From NCBI GenBank assembly GCA_963669155.1, contig OZ022581.1, positions 26,002,483-26,066,482 of the forward strand: a DNA stretch of 64,000 nt, read 5' to 3'. The notes under the pieces are model-generated. The model saw only the letters and a list, made by a program, of their open reading frames with translations, did no database searches and was not told where the DNA came from. Positions 13,380 to 23,219 of the stretch are shown here, one piece after another. The stretch is from Arbacia lixula (Eukaryota; Echinodermata; Echinoidea; Arbacioida; Arbaciidae). Both the position numbers and the translations under genes were made by a program. Numbering within the stretch: position 1 is the first letter of the stretch; every line of letters begins with the position of its first letter.

Positions 13380-13568
13380 CTTTTTCTTTCTCTCTTTTTA
13401 CTTCTATCTCTATCTATCTATCCATCTATCATATTACAGTACTTCTTCTCTCCACCTGTCTCTTTCTCTTTCTTCTTTCTCTTTTTTTTTCTCCCTCTCC
13501 CTCTCTCTCTCTCTCTCTTTATTTACTCATCTCTCACTCCCCTTTTCTTTTCCTCTCACTTCCTTTTT

Positions 13569-13637
<69 letters not shown>

Positions 13638-13647
13638 CTCTACTCAG
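13380..13647. repeat. Pyrimidine tract (CT)n/(CTAT)n just past exon 2
   Basis: Pyrimidine-rich on the plus strand, starting about 100 bases downstream (minus sense) of the exon 2 donor. In the pre-mRNA it is a GA-rich stretch. Confidence 0.92.
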
Positions 13648-13746
13648 TACAATTAACATTCACATTTCGAGTCTGCAAATTCCATTCCAATCTGATCAAT
13701 CACACGACCAGATACAATCAGCAAAAATACGAGGGAAATGACTTAC

Positions 13747-14186
13747 CATTCCATCACACAGACTGACCGCAACCGATGAATCCCGATGCGAATGAAGCAC
13801 GCCGTGATAGTGACAATTATGAATCTCTGGAATGTATTCCTCTACCACGGTTCTCCCACCCTTCCGCCTCTGCACCGAAAATCCCTGCGCAGTAAGCTCC
13901 TCGTTCGGCGTCAGTTCTACAACAAAATTCTGCTCAAACGCACTAAATTTCAGGTGAATGGTACTCCCTATATTATTATCATTTTTGTTACTGTTGTTGT
14001 TGTTGTCTGTACCAATATGGTGGCCAGTTCTTGAATCTGTAGAAGAGTTTGAATGTGTTTTTTCTTCTTCTGCTGTTTCTTGATTTGTTGGTTGCGCAGC
14101 GCTCCGTTTCCTCCGCACTGGCTTCAGGTCGTGTGACAGGAATGCCCCCGATGGATCCACCTGGACAGGATGGGTGACCTCATAAT
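13747..14186 (-). CDS. ADAMTS: ADAMTS-family metalloprotease, exon 2 (propeptide, Pep_M12B type)
   Basis: Encodes residues 66-212 of the deduced protein, most of the reprolysin-type propeptide. This part keeps the zinc protease latent and helps it fold before furin cleavage. The exon opens at a good acceptor (pyrimidine stretch then AAACACAG at 14187) in phase 1 and closes at a perfect donor, ATG|GTAAGT, at 13747/13746 in phase 0. Visible family features, in order: YEVTHPVQVDPSGAFLSHDL (67-86), a basic RRKRS (90-94), KFSAFEQNFVVELTPNEEL (145-163), a Cys pair at 190 and 209, and SSVAVSLCDGM (202-212). From memory of the families, PVxVDxxGxxxSHD followed by RxKRSA and FSAFxQxxxxELxP is closest to ADAMTS16/18. 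ADAMTS7/12 share the first motif less well. An Asn-rich insert (about 127-137) is coded by a GTT microsatellite. The metalloprotease domain must lie in later exons, at lower coordinates or outside the window. Confidence 0.86.
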
Positions 14187-14293
14187 CTGTGTTTGGGGAG
14201 ACAAAGAGTTAACAAAAAAATTATTTATCAACATTGATTGAATACTACAGCTGAATGCATTTTTCCAACCCTGATAAGTGGGCGTTGGCTTAA

Positions 14294-14930
14294 AGGGCCC
14301 CTGTCATCAAAATATATGTCAACTTATATTGATGCAACATAATATGTACATAACAAAATCACTAACTGTTCAATGGAAATATGTGTCCTTTATTTTGAAA
14401 TAAATTTTCTTTATTTTTTCTCAGCACTGATAAGCCCCGCCTCCAAAATATCCTCCAACTCAAGATTCCCCCTGTGACATCATCAAAGGTAGAAATTAGC
14501 AGGATAAGAAGCAGAGTTTATGCACAAACTAAACATTGCAATGACTACCTCCACCTGCCCACAACATCACCACATGTCTTCACACAATACCATCTAACAA
14601 CCTTTCATGTGGGAATAATCGTTTCCTTATGTCAGAAATATGCTAGCTATGTGATGCTATTATAAGCACTTGCAGGTAGTCATTGCAATGTTAAGTTTGT
14701 GCATAAATTATGTCTATTATCCTGCTAATTTCTACCTTTGATGATGTCACAGGGGGAATCTTGAGTTGGAGGATATTTTGGAGGCAGGGCTTATCAGTGC
14801 TGAGAAAAAATAAAGAAAAATTATTTTAAAATATAGGACACATATTTCCATTGAACAGTTAGTGATTTTGTTACATACATATTAAGTTGAATCAACAGAA
14901 GTCAACATATATTTTGATGACAGGGGCCCT
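14294..14930. mobile_element. 637-bp TTAA foldback (AGGGCCCCTGTCATCAAAATA ends)
   Basis: Flanked by TTAA at 14290-14293 and 14931-14934. The left arm (about 14294-14545) and right arm (about 14668-14930) are inverted copies: GGGCCCCTGTCATC at the left end and GATGACAGGGGCCC at the right end, with shared internal blocks such as CAGCACTGATAAGCC and ACCTTTGATGATGTCAC. The loop is about 120 bases. It starts only about 100 bases upstream of exon 2 and shares its right TTAA with the 365-bp palindrome that follows. Confidence 0.88.
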
Positions 14931-14934
14931 TTAA

Positions 14935-15299
14935 AGGGCATATACTGTACTGGGAAGGCAAAAAAGCGTTCAAAATGTAATTGTTTGCAATCTTCTTGAC
15001 AATGGTCTTAAATTCATGCATTGTCTATTTGAAAAGCTTGCTGAAAGTTATTTGCCCTCAAATGATCTACATTTGGAGTAATGAGTGATTAAATCACAAA
15101 TCCTCAAAATGTTTGGCCCAAACATTTTGAGGATTTAATCATTAATCATTAATTACTCCATATGTGGATCATTTGAGGGCAAATAACTTTCAGCAAGCTT
15201 CTAAAATGGACGATACCTGAATTTAAGACCATTGGCAAGAAGATTGCTAACAATTACATTTTGAAGGGTTTTTTGCCTTCCCAGTACAGTATATGCCCT
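14935..15299. mobile_element. 365-bp TTAA palindrome, copy B
   Basis: Same family and exact length as copy A. It lies between TTAA 14931-14934 (shared with the 637-bp foldback) and TTAA 15300-15303. The central palindrome reads GTTTGGCCCAAAC. No coding content. Confidence 0.9.
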
Positions 15300-15303
15300 T
15301 TAA

Positions 15304-16708
15304 GGTTTTCCATACCATTTTCACTGTATTTCATCCAAGCAAAGACCACATTACTAAGACCCCATCTTATACATGGCCTTCATGCCCCCTTTTTTATGGA
15401 GGGGGGGGGGGGTGAAGTAGGCTATACAAATCAAGGTCACACTGTAAAAAGATAACTTAGTATATTAATATCAGCATAGATTTTCTTATTTTCATCTTTT
15501 CTTCTTTTTTTTGGGGGGGGAAGGGGGGGGGGGGAGGGGCTGCAATGAGATGGCATAGCCCGCCAGCTGGCAGATATTTTCACCGGTACTACAATATTTT
15601 CTTAAGTTTTAGTAGGTAATTATCACTGCTCACTTTGCAAACAGCAAAACTAAAGTGTGGGATTGAAAATTCCAGTAACCAATACTTCCAGTAATATTCC
15701 CAATGTAGACCACCCTCACAGACTCTAAGGATGCTGTTTAGCCACTGAAAGATATCTCTATTGCATTCGTGGTGCCATATGACAGAAGCAGAAGTGGACA
15801 TTGTTGTGTCAACACTGAGCGCTTTGAGTGCAACACAGCAGGATGTCACAAACTGAAGTATTAGGAGCATTCTTGATGAGAATGGATGGTTACTGATCCA
15901 GCTGCAGGTTTCAGATTGCTTTTCATCTTATTCTAAGAAGGAAGGAAGTGTAGGGTCTTATGAGTGGAGTCAGGGGGGTTGAGGGGGGTTTGAGGGGGGT
16001 AGAGCCTGGCTAGAGGACCTGGGAGGACCCTTCAAGATGCTCAAATGACAAAAGTCTTGAAGCACACTTCAGAGAGTCTTCAGTCTTCATACCTCTACAA
16101 AAGGTTGAATCTTTTCATACACATCCGTCTGTCATATATTTCAAAACAGTCTGGGCCTACACCCATCGTTGTATCTCTCTCAGTACCAAGCCAGGAAAAG
16201 CCCAAAACTCAATACGCATTTCATGCAACTATAGTATGGAGAGGGTTTAATCAAATTGCTATACAGAGAACTGCAAGGCTGGGTCTAATGGATGTACCAT
16301 CATCTTTTTTCATTCCCCCTTCATCTACAAGCATATCCTACAATTTGAAGTAAAGGTTTAGGATTCACGGTTATAAGTTCTTTGGTTTAGAGTCCAATTT
16401 CCCAACACTTCTTTTACATTTTAATTTGATTATAGGAATCAAACAAATGAAATAGATCAAATGGAAATAAACTGTTCTAGACACATGGTCAGATACTGTT
16501 TGTTTCGTCTGTACTTGAGCTGCTATAAATATTTGTATGCAAGTAACATTCAAGATTATATGTTATCTACATGTATTGTGTAGTTGAGGTAGGTGTGGGC
16601 CATCCAATATGAAAGCTTCGCAACCACACACAGCAATATGAATTAGCTATAATCAAGATTTGGAGGGTATACCAGAGTTGCACCTCCAGCAAACTTAAAA
16701 ATCACTTC
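15304..16708. other. Non-coding intron stretch with poly-G runs
   Basis: Contains G-rich runs at about 15400-15412 and 15514-15537 and a GGGGGGTTGAGGGGGGTTTG patch near 15973. No gene or element that I can identify. Confidence 0.5.
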
Positions 16709-16787
16709 ACTCTCTCATTTCCATTAATGGCATAAAGGTGTGTGGTAAGTCAATGGGGTTTTCAAGTCACAGTAATGTAAGGGTTAA
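16709..16787. mobile_element. Single copy of the 75-bp TTAA unit
   Basis: CACTCTCTCATTTCCATTAA at the left and CAGTAATGTAAGGGTTAA at the right. The right boundary TTAA (16784-16787) is intact; the left one is mutated to TTCA. The right TTAA also begins the next element. Confidence 0.7.
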
Positions 16788-16934
16788 AGGTCGCCCATCC
16801 CTTTTGCAGACCTAATTCAGAAAGATCTCTGACTTTGCCATCATTTGAGAGAGAGTGGCTATATAACCTTTCCCTGGAATCGACAAAGCGTAATATTCGG
16901 TTTTGAGGAAACAATCTTTGATAATTGATTGAGA
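16788..16934. mobile_element. Left part of a CCCGTCCCTTTTGCA element, interrupted by a SINE
   Basis: AGGTCGCCCATCCCTTTTGC and the following 130 bases match 57686-57830 closely. The match ends near 16935, where a SINE-like sequence begins. The copies also keep a shared reading frame on the minus strand (RERLYSHSLSND-like), but this follows nucleotide similarity and is not evidence for a gene. Confidence 0.7.
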
Positions 16935-17093
16935 TTACATTCCTGCTAGGTACCCATTTACTACACCTGGGGTGAGAGGGACAAACAAACAGGCAAAACA
17001 CTTTGTCCAAGGGTGTACACATCAGGCTGGGCTCAAACACAGGAACTCTCTGCGAGAGTCCAGAGCCCTCACCACTTTACCACAGTGCCATTT
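16935..17093 (-). mobile_element. tRNA-derived SINE
   Basis: On the minus strand it starts TGGCACTGTGGTAAAGTGG (A-box-like, 17090-17072), followed by a B-box-like GTTTGAGCCC (17038-17029). A conserved SINE body follows (GATGTGTACACCCTTGG, then CCCAGGTGTAGTAAATGGG). This head-and-body arrangement is known from tRNA-derived SINEs of marine invertebrates. It would have been transcribed by RNA polymerase III; no separate tRNA gene is implied. Confidence 0.65.
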
Positions 17094-17671
17094 ATCAGAA
17101 CCAAAGACCAATTTGACATATTAAGTGCTAAAATAACAGTTAAAGATGTTAAAACATAATTTTCTAGTTCTCATCTGTCACTTTAATTATACATAAGAAG
17201 AGATTATTGCTGGGCATGTACTGTTAAATAGGTCTACTGGTTGTCACAGCTTTGTTGACCCTATCTGGTGAGATCAAACATAGTCTTGGGGGTATTGATG
17301 ACCCAAATCCCATTACCAATAGCCCCTTATCAAAGCCTTATCCTGCTGATTAGCCCCCTAGACTTTAATGGTCTTTTGATGATGATAGGCCAGTCTTTAT
17401 TTAGACCCAGCAAGCAGCAATCTGCCAGTGGTCCTAACTCCCTAACTAATCCCATGTATGGGAGTTTGTTCAATATTTGCTGTGGCTTGGCCAGCTATCA
17501 TAGGCAAGCATGACAAGGGAGTGACCAGACAGAGAGTCTAGTCTAAAGGGAGCCCAGAGAGGTGGCAGAGAGAGATCTGGGGAGCCCAAGCATGTTCTGT
17601 ACAGTACCACCAAGTTAACACCAATATGTCCACATAGGGGCCATTTTATACTGACAGCAAAAATCATGTAG

Positions 17672-17752
17672 ATGCGTCTTCATTAGCCCTATCAGACGAA
17701 ATAGCGGGCTAGCCTGAAGTTGCAATCGCGTCTTCATTAGCTCGAAACTCTG
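17672..17752. mobile_element. Truncated piece of the GCGTCTTCATTAGC element
   Basis: Matches about 2386-2475 of the 515-bp element (ATGCGTCTTCATTAGCCC, AGACGAAATAGCG, then GCGTCTTCATTAGCTCGAAA) and then stops. Confidence 0.7.
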
Positions 17753-18040
17753 TGTGTTTGAATAGATACGTGGTCTCTGTAGAGTTTCGCTTACAGTCCA
17801 ACTCTACATTTCCTAAGGCCAGTGTAGATACACAATTTTTTTTACCAAAAGCTATATTTTAAGTGCAAATGAACCAATAGTCAAGTATGACAAAGAGAAA
17901 CCAGACATAGTCTAATCCAGAAGCGACGTAAGAATGTACAAGGCCACCTGGTAAAGCAATATCTGAACATGGTGAATTAAACCATGTCATCATGGGACTA
18001 TCACTAACCCTTTACAAGCCATTCTCAAAATTCTGCACCA

Positions 18041-18206
18041 GGGCCCCGTTGCATAAAACTAACCATTTATGCTAACTCTGCCATCAATGTCAACTACAAT
18101 GTACCATGGTAACATCCCTCGACAGCCAATCAAATTCATGGTTTCCAAAGCAGTTGCCATTGGTAACAAAGTAACCATCAATGGTAAGTTTTATGCAACA
18201 GGGCCC
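18041..18206. mobile_element. Foldback, 166 bp (GGGCCCYGTTGCATAAAACT family)
   Basis: The left end GGGCCCCGTTGCATAAAACT and the right end AGTTTTATGCAACAGGGCCC are near-perfect inverted copies. Same family as 4810-4969. Confidence 0.8.
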
Positions 18207-18249
18207 AGCACTGCATGCAAGTCCTGTGAAGTAGCACAGGAGGGCTTAA

Positions 18250-18778
18250 AGATTGTCCGTCCCTTTTGCAAGCTTAAAATTTGAAATCGTCTATCACGAT
18301 CGTAAATTGAAGAAAGTGTGATTTAAGACCATTTCTAAGAATATAGCATGTTGAAGCTTTCTGTATATGTAAAAAATTTCAGCCGTTAAATTTCAAACCG
18401 ACTTTTTTCGTACTACGAAAAAAGTATTAGTCTTTGTTACAGTACCTATATGGTTATTATGCGTGTGTGAAATCCTAATTTTATGAGTAACTACCAAACT
18501 TTGGAGATGATTCCTTCCATAGAACAATTTTTTCATAATGCGTATTATGATTTGATAAACAGATTAATCAATAAAGCAGATATTCCAACACAAACTGCTA
18601 AGAGCCTGAGGTAAAGACTATTAATCAGACGTTGTTTACGTGCATTATTTGAATTTTACACTACGTATCAGTTTCAAATTGTGAATATAGAGCTTGCTGA
18701 CACTTCTCTATATGTTTTGCCAATGTTTCGATGGTTTTGTGGTGATCTGCAAAAGGGACTGGCTGTCTTTAAGGACGC
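18250..18778. mobile_element. 529-bp TTAA element with CCGTCCCTTTTGCA ends
   Basis: Flanked by TTAA at 18246-18249 and 18779-18782. The left end AGATTGTCCGTCCCTTTTGC faces the right end GCAAAAGGGACTGGCTGTCT. The family recurs at 16788 (left part) and 57686-57998. The interior has TTTTTTCGTAC/GTACGAAAAAA-type palindromes and no convincing frame. Confidence 0.72.
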
Positions 18779-19972
18779 TAACATACAAAGTAAATTTGAG
18801 AATCGTAAGCATATGACTGATAACAGCCTATTTGAAGCACTGAGATCTTCTCGGAAAGGATTGGTAATCAAACATCACAATGTGTTGACCGTTAAACCCT
18901 ACATCCCATTATGATATGCTGTGCAAGGAATGCATGAAGATATCCTAAATTCAGGTGTTCGTGTTACCCACTAAGTAAGTATAATTCATGGTTCAAACAA
19001 TTGCAGTGTAATATCACTACAAAGAATTCACAATATCGTGAAATAAGATTTCCTTTATCAATCTGTATTTTTAATCAAAGTCTCTCAAAGCTTGCATCGA
19101 ACTATCAGAAAGCCAATGTCAGCTCATTAACTGTTTTCATGGTAATACATGTTCTTAAAATTTAACTATCATTTTCTTTCTGTTATATTGATATTATTTA
19201 TATTGATAAAATGAAATGATAATGATGCCTCCGAGAATTGAAGAGCTGTATTTAACTTGTGATACACAACAAATCAACTCCTTGCGTGCCAATGTTATGT
19301 GTCAGGTGTGCATTTTTGTCAGCAGTAATGCACATAAATCCCATAGAGAAAACGATCGTCTGGCGCAGGAAGGGTTAATGTGGCAATTGTGTACAACTAC
19401 AATACACAAATCATACGGCTCAGCATTTTGTGTGAACAGAAAAAGTTGATTCAAATGGATTCAAATGAGCAACTTTGATTGAGATGAAATAATTCCTGTG
19501 CTTGCAAATCCATGCAGAAATTTCATGTGCTCTCAATTTTACAGGGAGCTTTAAAGTCTACAATCAAATGGAAATCCTACCATACACTAGTACTAGGATA
19601 GTTATGAAGATGTAGCATTCAGCAAATACTATTTCAATCCCAGGAAATGCTGATTTTTTACACGTACCTTTAAAACCCACACCCAAAAAACCATCATATG
19701 GATGAGAAGGAAAAACACAACAAAACTGCTGAATAACACTTGTACTTTAACTTACAGTAGTACCTCAAGCATATTTTTCCCTGGCAGCGCATATTTTTTT
19801 TTTTGTCGCCAGGTCGACTGAAAACTGCAACTCATTCAGCCAGGCCTACCAGGGCCCTATAACCTCACCGAGCCCTTGAACTTCATGTCAAGCGATAATG
19901 GAGGGCATTTTGGGCACTGCACATCCCGAGAACAACCAACTGCGGGGGAAATTGGAATGACAGTCCTCTTAA

Positions 19973-20055
19973 CCCCTTGCATGCAACCGACATATATCTG
20001 CAGTAATGATATGCAGCAATCTTACACAGCAGCAGGTTGTATTGCACAGAAGGAG
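19973..20055. mobile_element. TTAA-bounded element of about 83 bp (87-94-bp family)
   Basis: Lies between TTAA 19969-19972 and TTAA 20056-20059. It begins CCCCTTGCATGCAACCGAC and ends TATTGCACAGAAGGAG. Relatives: 25170-25337 (joined to another unit), 26728-26825 and 54487-54577. The right TTAA is shared with the next element. Confidence 0.7.
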
Positions 20056-20059
20056 TTAA

Positions 20060-20295
20060 AGGGAATAAACTGTACTGAGAAGACAAAGAGCCTTCAAAAA
20101 GGTGAACGTGAGCAATCTTTTGAACATTTTGAGGATTTGTGATTCAATCACTAATTACTCCAAATGTGGATCGTCTGAGGGCAAATAACTTTCAGCAAGT
20201 TTCTAAAGTGAACAATACATGACTTGAAGACCATTGGCAAGAAGATTGCTCACGATCACCTTTTGAAGGCTTTTTTTGTCTACAGTATATTCCCT
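20060..20295. mobile_element. 365-bp palindrome family, internally deleted copy (236 bp)
   Basis: Starts AGGGAATAAACTGTACTGAG and ends TACAGTATATTCCCT between TTAA 20056-20059 and 20296-20299. The right arm is nearly complete but about 130 bases of the left arm and centre are missing, so it can no longer form the full hairpin. Confidence 0.85.
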
Positions 20296-20307
20296 TTAAA
20301 GTGGCCG

Positions 20308-20386
20308 TTAACTCTCTCATTACAATTGACATGAAGAGGTTTAGAAAGCCAATGGGGTTTTCAACCCCCTGCAATGGAAGGGTTAA
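20308..20386. mobile_element. Single copy of the 75-bp TTAA unit
   Basis: TTAA at 20308 and 20383, spacing exactly 75. CTCTCTCATTACAATTG at one end and GCAATGGAAGGG at the other. It sits only 8 bases from the right TTAA of the preceding element. Confidence 0.8.
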
Positions 20387-21363
20387 TCAACTGGCGCATT
20401 CTCTGAGATCTGGCTGTGGAATTTTTCAAGAAAGCAGTGATAATGCCAACATGGGATACAGGGTATTTTAATGTGTAATCTCATGCTTAATATGTGAAAG
20501 GAAGTCTATGGAACCAGTAAGCATTAAAGGAGCCGTACTGCCACAACCATGGGACCCATTCAGGATACCGAGAAGGAATTATCTCAAAATGATAAAATCA
20601 TGGAAATTTTACCCCAGTACCTTGTTTGGAAGGAAGGATAAACTGGTCACTGATGCATTCTGGGAGTAGTCTTGGTCTAGTTTTGAGAGCATGAGCTAGA
20701 GAGGGCTCTTACTTTAACTCTTCTGGTGCAGTTGGCAATATTAGATGCCTCAAAGTGTAACGTACATGTAGCAGTGCCATTGGCACGAAGATAACTAGTA
20801 AGTCAATGGGGTTAACAAGCCTAAGTAATGAAAGGAATATTCATAAGGTCACAAGTATAATCAATTTAAAATTTAGGCTTCACTTTACATTGTGTGAACA
20901 GCAAACCTATCTGATTGGCTTATATTTTGTAAGACTCTCCTTTAGAGGGACTGCTAGCATGTCCATGAAACAACAGATATACCTTGATACACGAGTCTGT
21001 ATGTGGTATTGGAATGAGAGCTCTCGACTCTTGAATACAGCTACTCGGATTGACTCCAATCTGTGCACACACCCATGGACGATGATCTGACATGTAGCCC
21101 AAAACTCTCCCTAACAACCTGCATGTACATGTGTAAACATGATAAAGTACAAGACAACTCTTTGTATACAGAGGGATTACTGTATGTATCACGTACAGAT
21201 TTATTTACACTCTTCATATACCTACCATCCTCCCTTTCCTACAGATTGAGTCATACATTAATGCCTGACCAAATAATCAAAGTCTGCAAATATGATTACA
21301 GCTCATTACCAAATAAATCATGTGTGTATAAAAGGAAGAAAGCTCATAATCAAATTTGAATTA

Positions 21364-22255
21364 GGGGAATGATGGGGTGAGGGTGAGATGGGGTGTGGTA
21401 GGGATGAGGGTGAGGAGAATTAGGAGGGGTGAGGATGGGGGTTGGGAACTTGGGATGTGGATGTGGACAGGTTGGGGATAGGGTGGGGATGGGGTGGGGA
21501 TGGGATGGGGACAGGGTGGGGATAGGGTGGGGATAGGGTGGGGATGGGGTGGGGATAGGGTGGGAATAAGGTGGGGATAGGGTGGGGTGGGGTGGGTATG
21601 GGGTGGGTATGGGGTGGGTATGGGGTAGGGTGGGGATAGGGTGGGGATGGGGTGGGGATGGGATGGGGACAGGGTGGGGATAGGGTGGGGATAGGTTGGG
21701 GATAGGGTGGGATAGGGTGGGGTGGGGTGGGTATGGGGTGGGTATGGGGTGGGTATGGGGTGGGTATGGGGTGGGTATGGGGTAGGGTGGGGATAGGGTG
21801 GGGATGGGGTGGGGATAGGGTGGGGATGGGGTGGGGATAGGGTGGGAATAAGGTGGGGATAGGGTGGGGTGGGGTGGGTTTGGGGTGGGTATGGGGTGGG
21901 TATGGGGTAGGGTGGGGTGGGGTTGGTATGGGGTGGGTATGGGGTGGGTATGGGGTGGGTATGGGGTAGGGTGGGGATAGGGTGGGGATGGGGTGGGGAT
22001 GGGATGGGGACAGGGTGGGGATAGGGTGGGGATAGGTTGGGGATAGGGTGGGAATAGGGCGGGGTGGGGTGGGTATGGGGTGGGTATGGGGTGGGTATGG
22101 GGTGGGTATGGGGTGGGTATGGGGTAGGGTGGGAATGGGGATTGGGAGGGGGTTGGGATGGGGGTTGGGATGGGATGATGATGGGAATGAGGATGGGTGG
22201 GTAATGGGATGGAGTGGGGTTGGGATTGGATGGGAGTTGGGGGGGGGGGGGGCTG
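21364..22255. repeat. G-rich minisatellite, about 890 bp
   Basis: Mixture of units of roughly 11 bases, GGGTGGGGATA, GGGTATGGGGT and GGGGATGGGGT, arranged in longer blocks that recur (GGGACAGGGTGGGGATAGGG at about 21509, 21667 and 22008; GGGAATAAGGTGGGG at about 21563 and 21844). The plus strand is almost all G, T and A with runs of 3-4 G. The proline-rich open frames across it are repeat artefacts. Confidence 0.95.
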
Positions 22256-22921
22256 GGTTGGCCCCTATCCTCAACAACCTGCATATATTTCTCACAGAGA
22301 CTCACAAATTAGGGCATAGGGGACCAGAATGGTGTGGAGGACAACTCTAAGATTCTGGATATTTGCAGAACTGGTTATTTGTGTCAGGTTTTGTGAACAT
22401 ACATGTCTAGACCAACAGACCAACAGACTAACTAATTTGATTTGAGAAATGGATAAGCGTATGTACTGAGAAAATAGTGACTGCTTGTGAATACTAACGC
22501 ACAATTTGCTGCAAACAGATCATGGAGTACTTGGACAGAGTTTGGATCCTGCACTGCCCAAATTATCAAAGCTACATTTTCTCACTCTATATCATTCTAA
22601 TAACAATGTAATTTGTTACTTGAATTGTACATGTGTGTTTTCTGAATGATTACACAGCTTTCAGTTTATTTTTTTGCTGGTATTTCAACTGAATGAGTAA
22701 AAAGTGTAAGTGTCATGATCACATTCAATGCTTTGTTTCATTGTAAGACAATAATCATGCTGTCTTGGGACTGAAAATGAATCCAAGGTCACCTGCACTT
22801 CATACAAACACCTGAATTTTAAATTTTCTTAGAAAATTACAACCTTTCAATAAAACATTTGTAATACTTAATGCATCATTAGATCAATTTAATATATCTA
22901 CTTAGAGTTGAGTGAGGTCTC

Positions 22922-22977
22922 CTTTATCACATTATTTGTCTTTCCAACTTCTCGCACTTCCCTCTCCCCTTTATTCA

Positions 22978-23016
<39 letters not shown>

Positions 23017-23119
23017 ATACTTTTTCTCTCTCTTTCTGAATCTCATCAACTCTCTCCCATTCTGTCATCCTTCCCCACTATCTTATTGACTCCCACTCAA
23101 GCTCCCCCACCCTCTCTCA

Positions 23120-23161
<42 letters not shown>

Positions 23162-23173
23162 TTCTCTCACACA

Positions 23174-23215
<42 letters not shown>
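22922..23215. repeat. Pyrimidine tract (CT)n ending in (CA)n
   Basis: Plus-strand CT-rich stretch with two pure (CT)n runs, followed by about 40 bases of CA repeat at 23170-23218. Confidence 0.93.
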
Positions 23216-23216
<1 letters not shown>

Positions 23217-23219
23217 CAC

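Noticed and set aside
1-13746. Later ADAMTS exons (metalloprotease with HELGH motif, thrombospondin repeats)
   Set aside because: Searched by eye on the minus strand and not found. Short exons could have been missed; a profile search would decide.
17029-17093. A functional tRNA gene
   Set aside because: A- and B-box-like sequences are present, but the cloverleaf is not intact and a SINE body follows directly.
21361-22305. Open frames of about 290-314 residues, proline/histidine-rich, on the minus strand
   Set aside because: They are translations of the G-rich minisatellite, which lacks stop codons in these frames by composition. Two frames are open at once and there is no domain.
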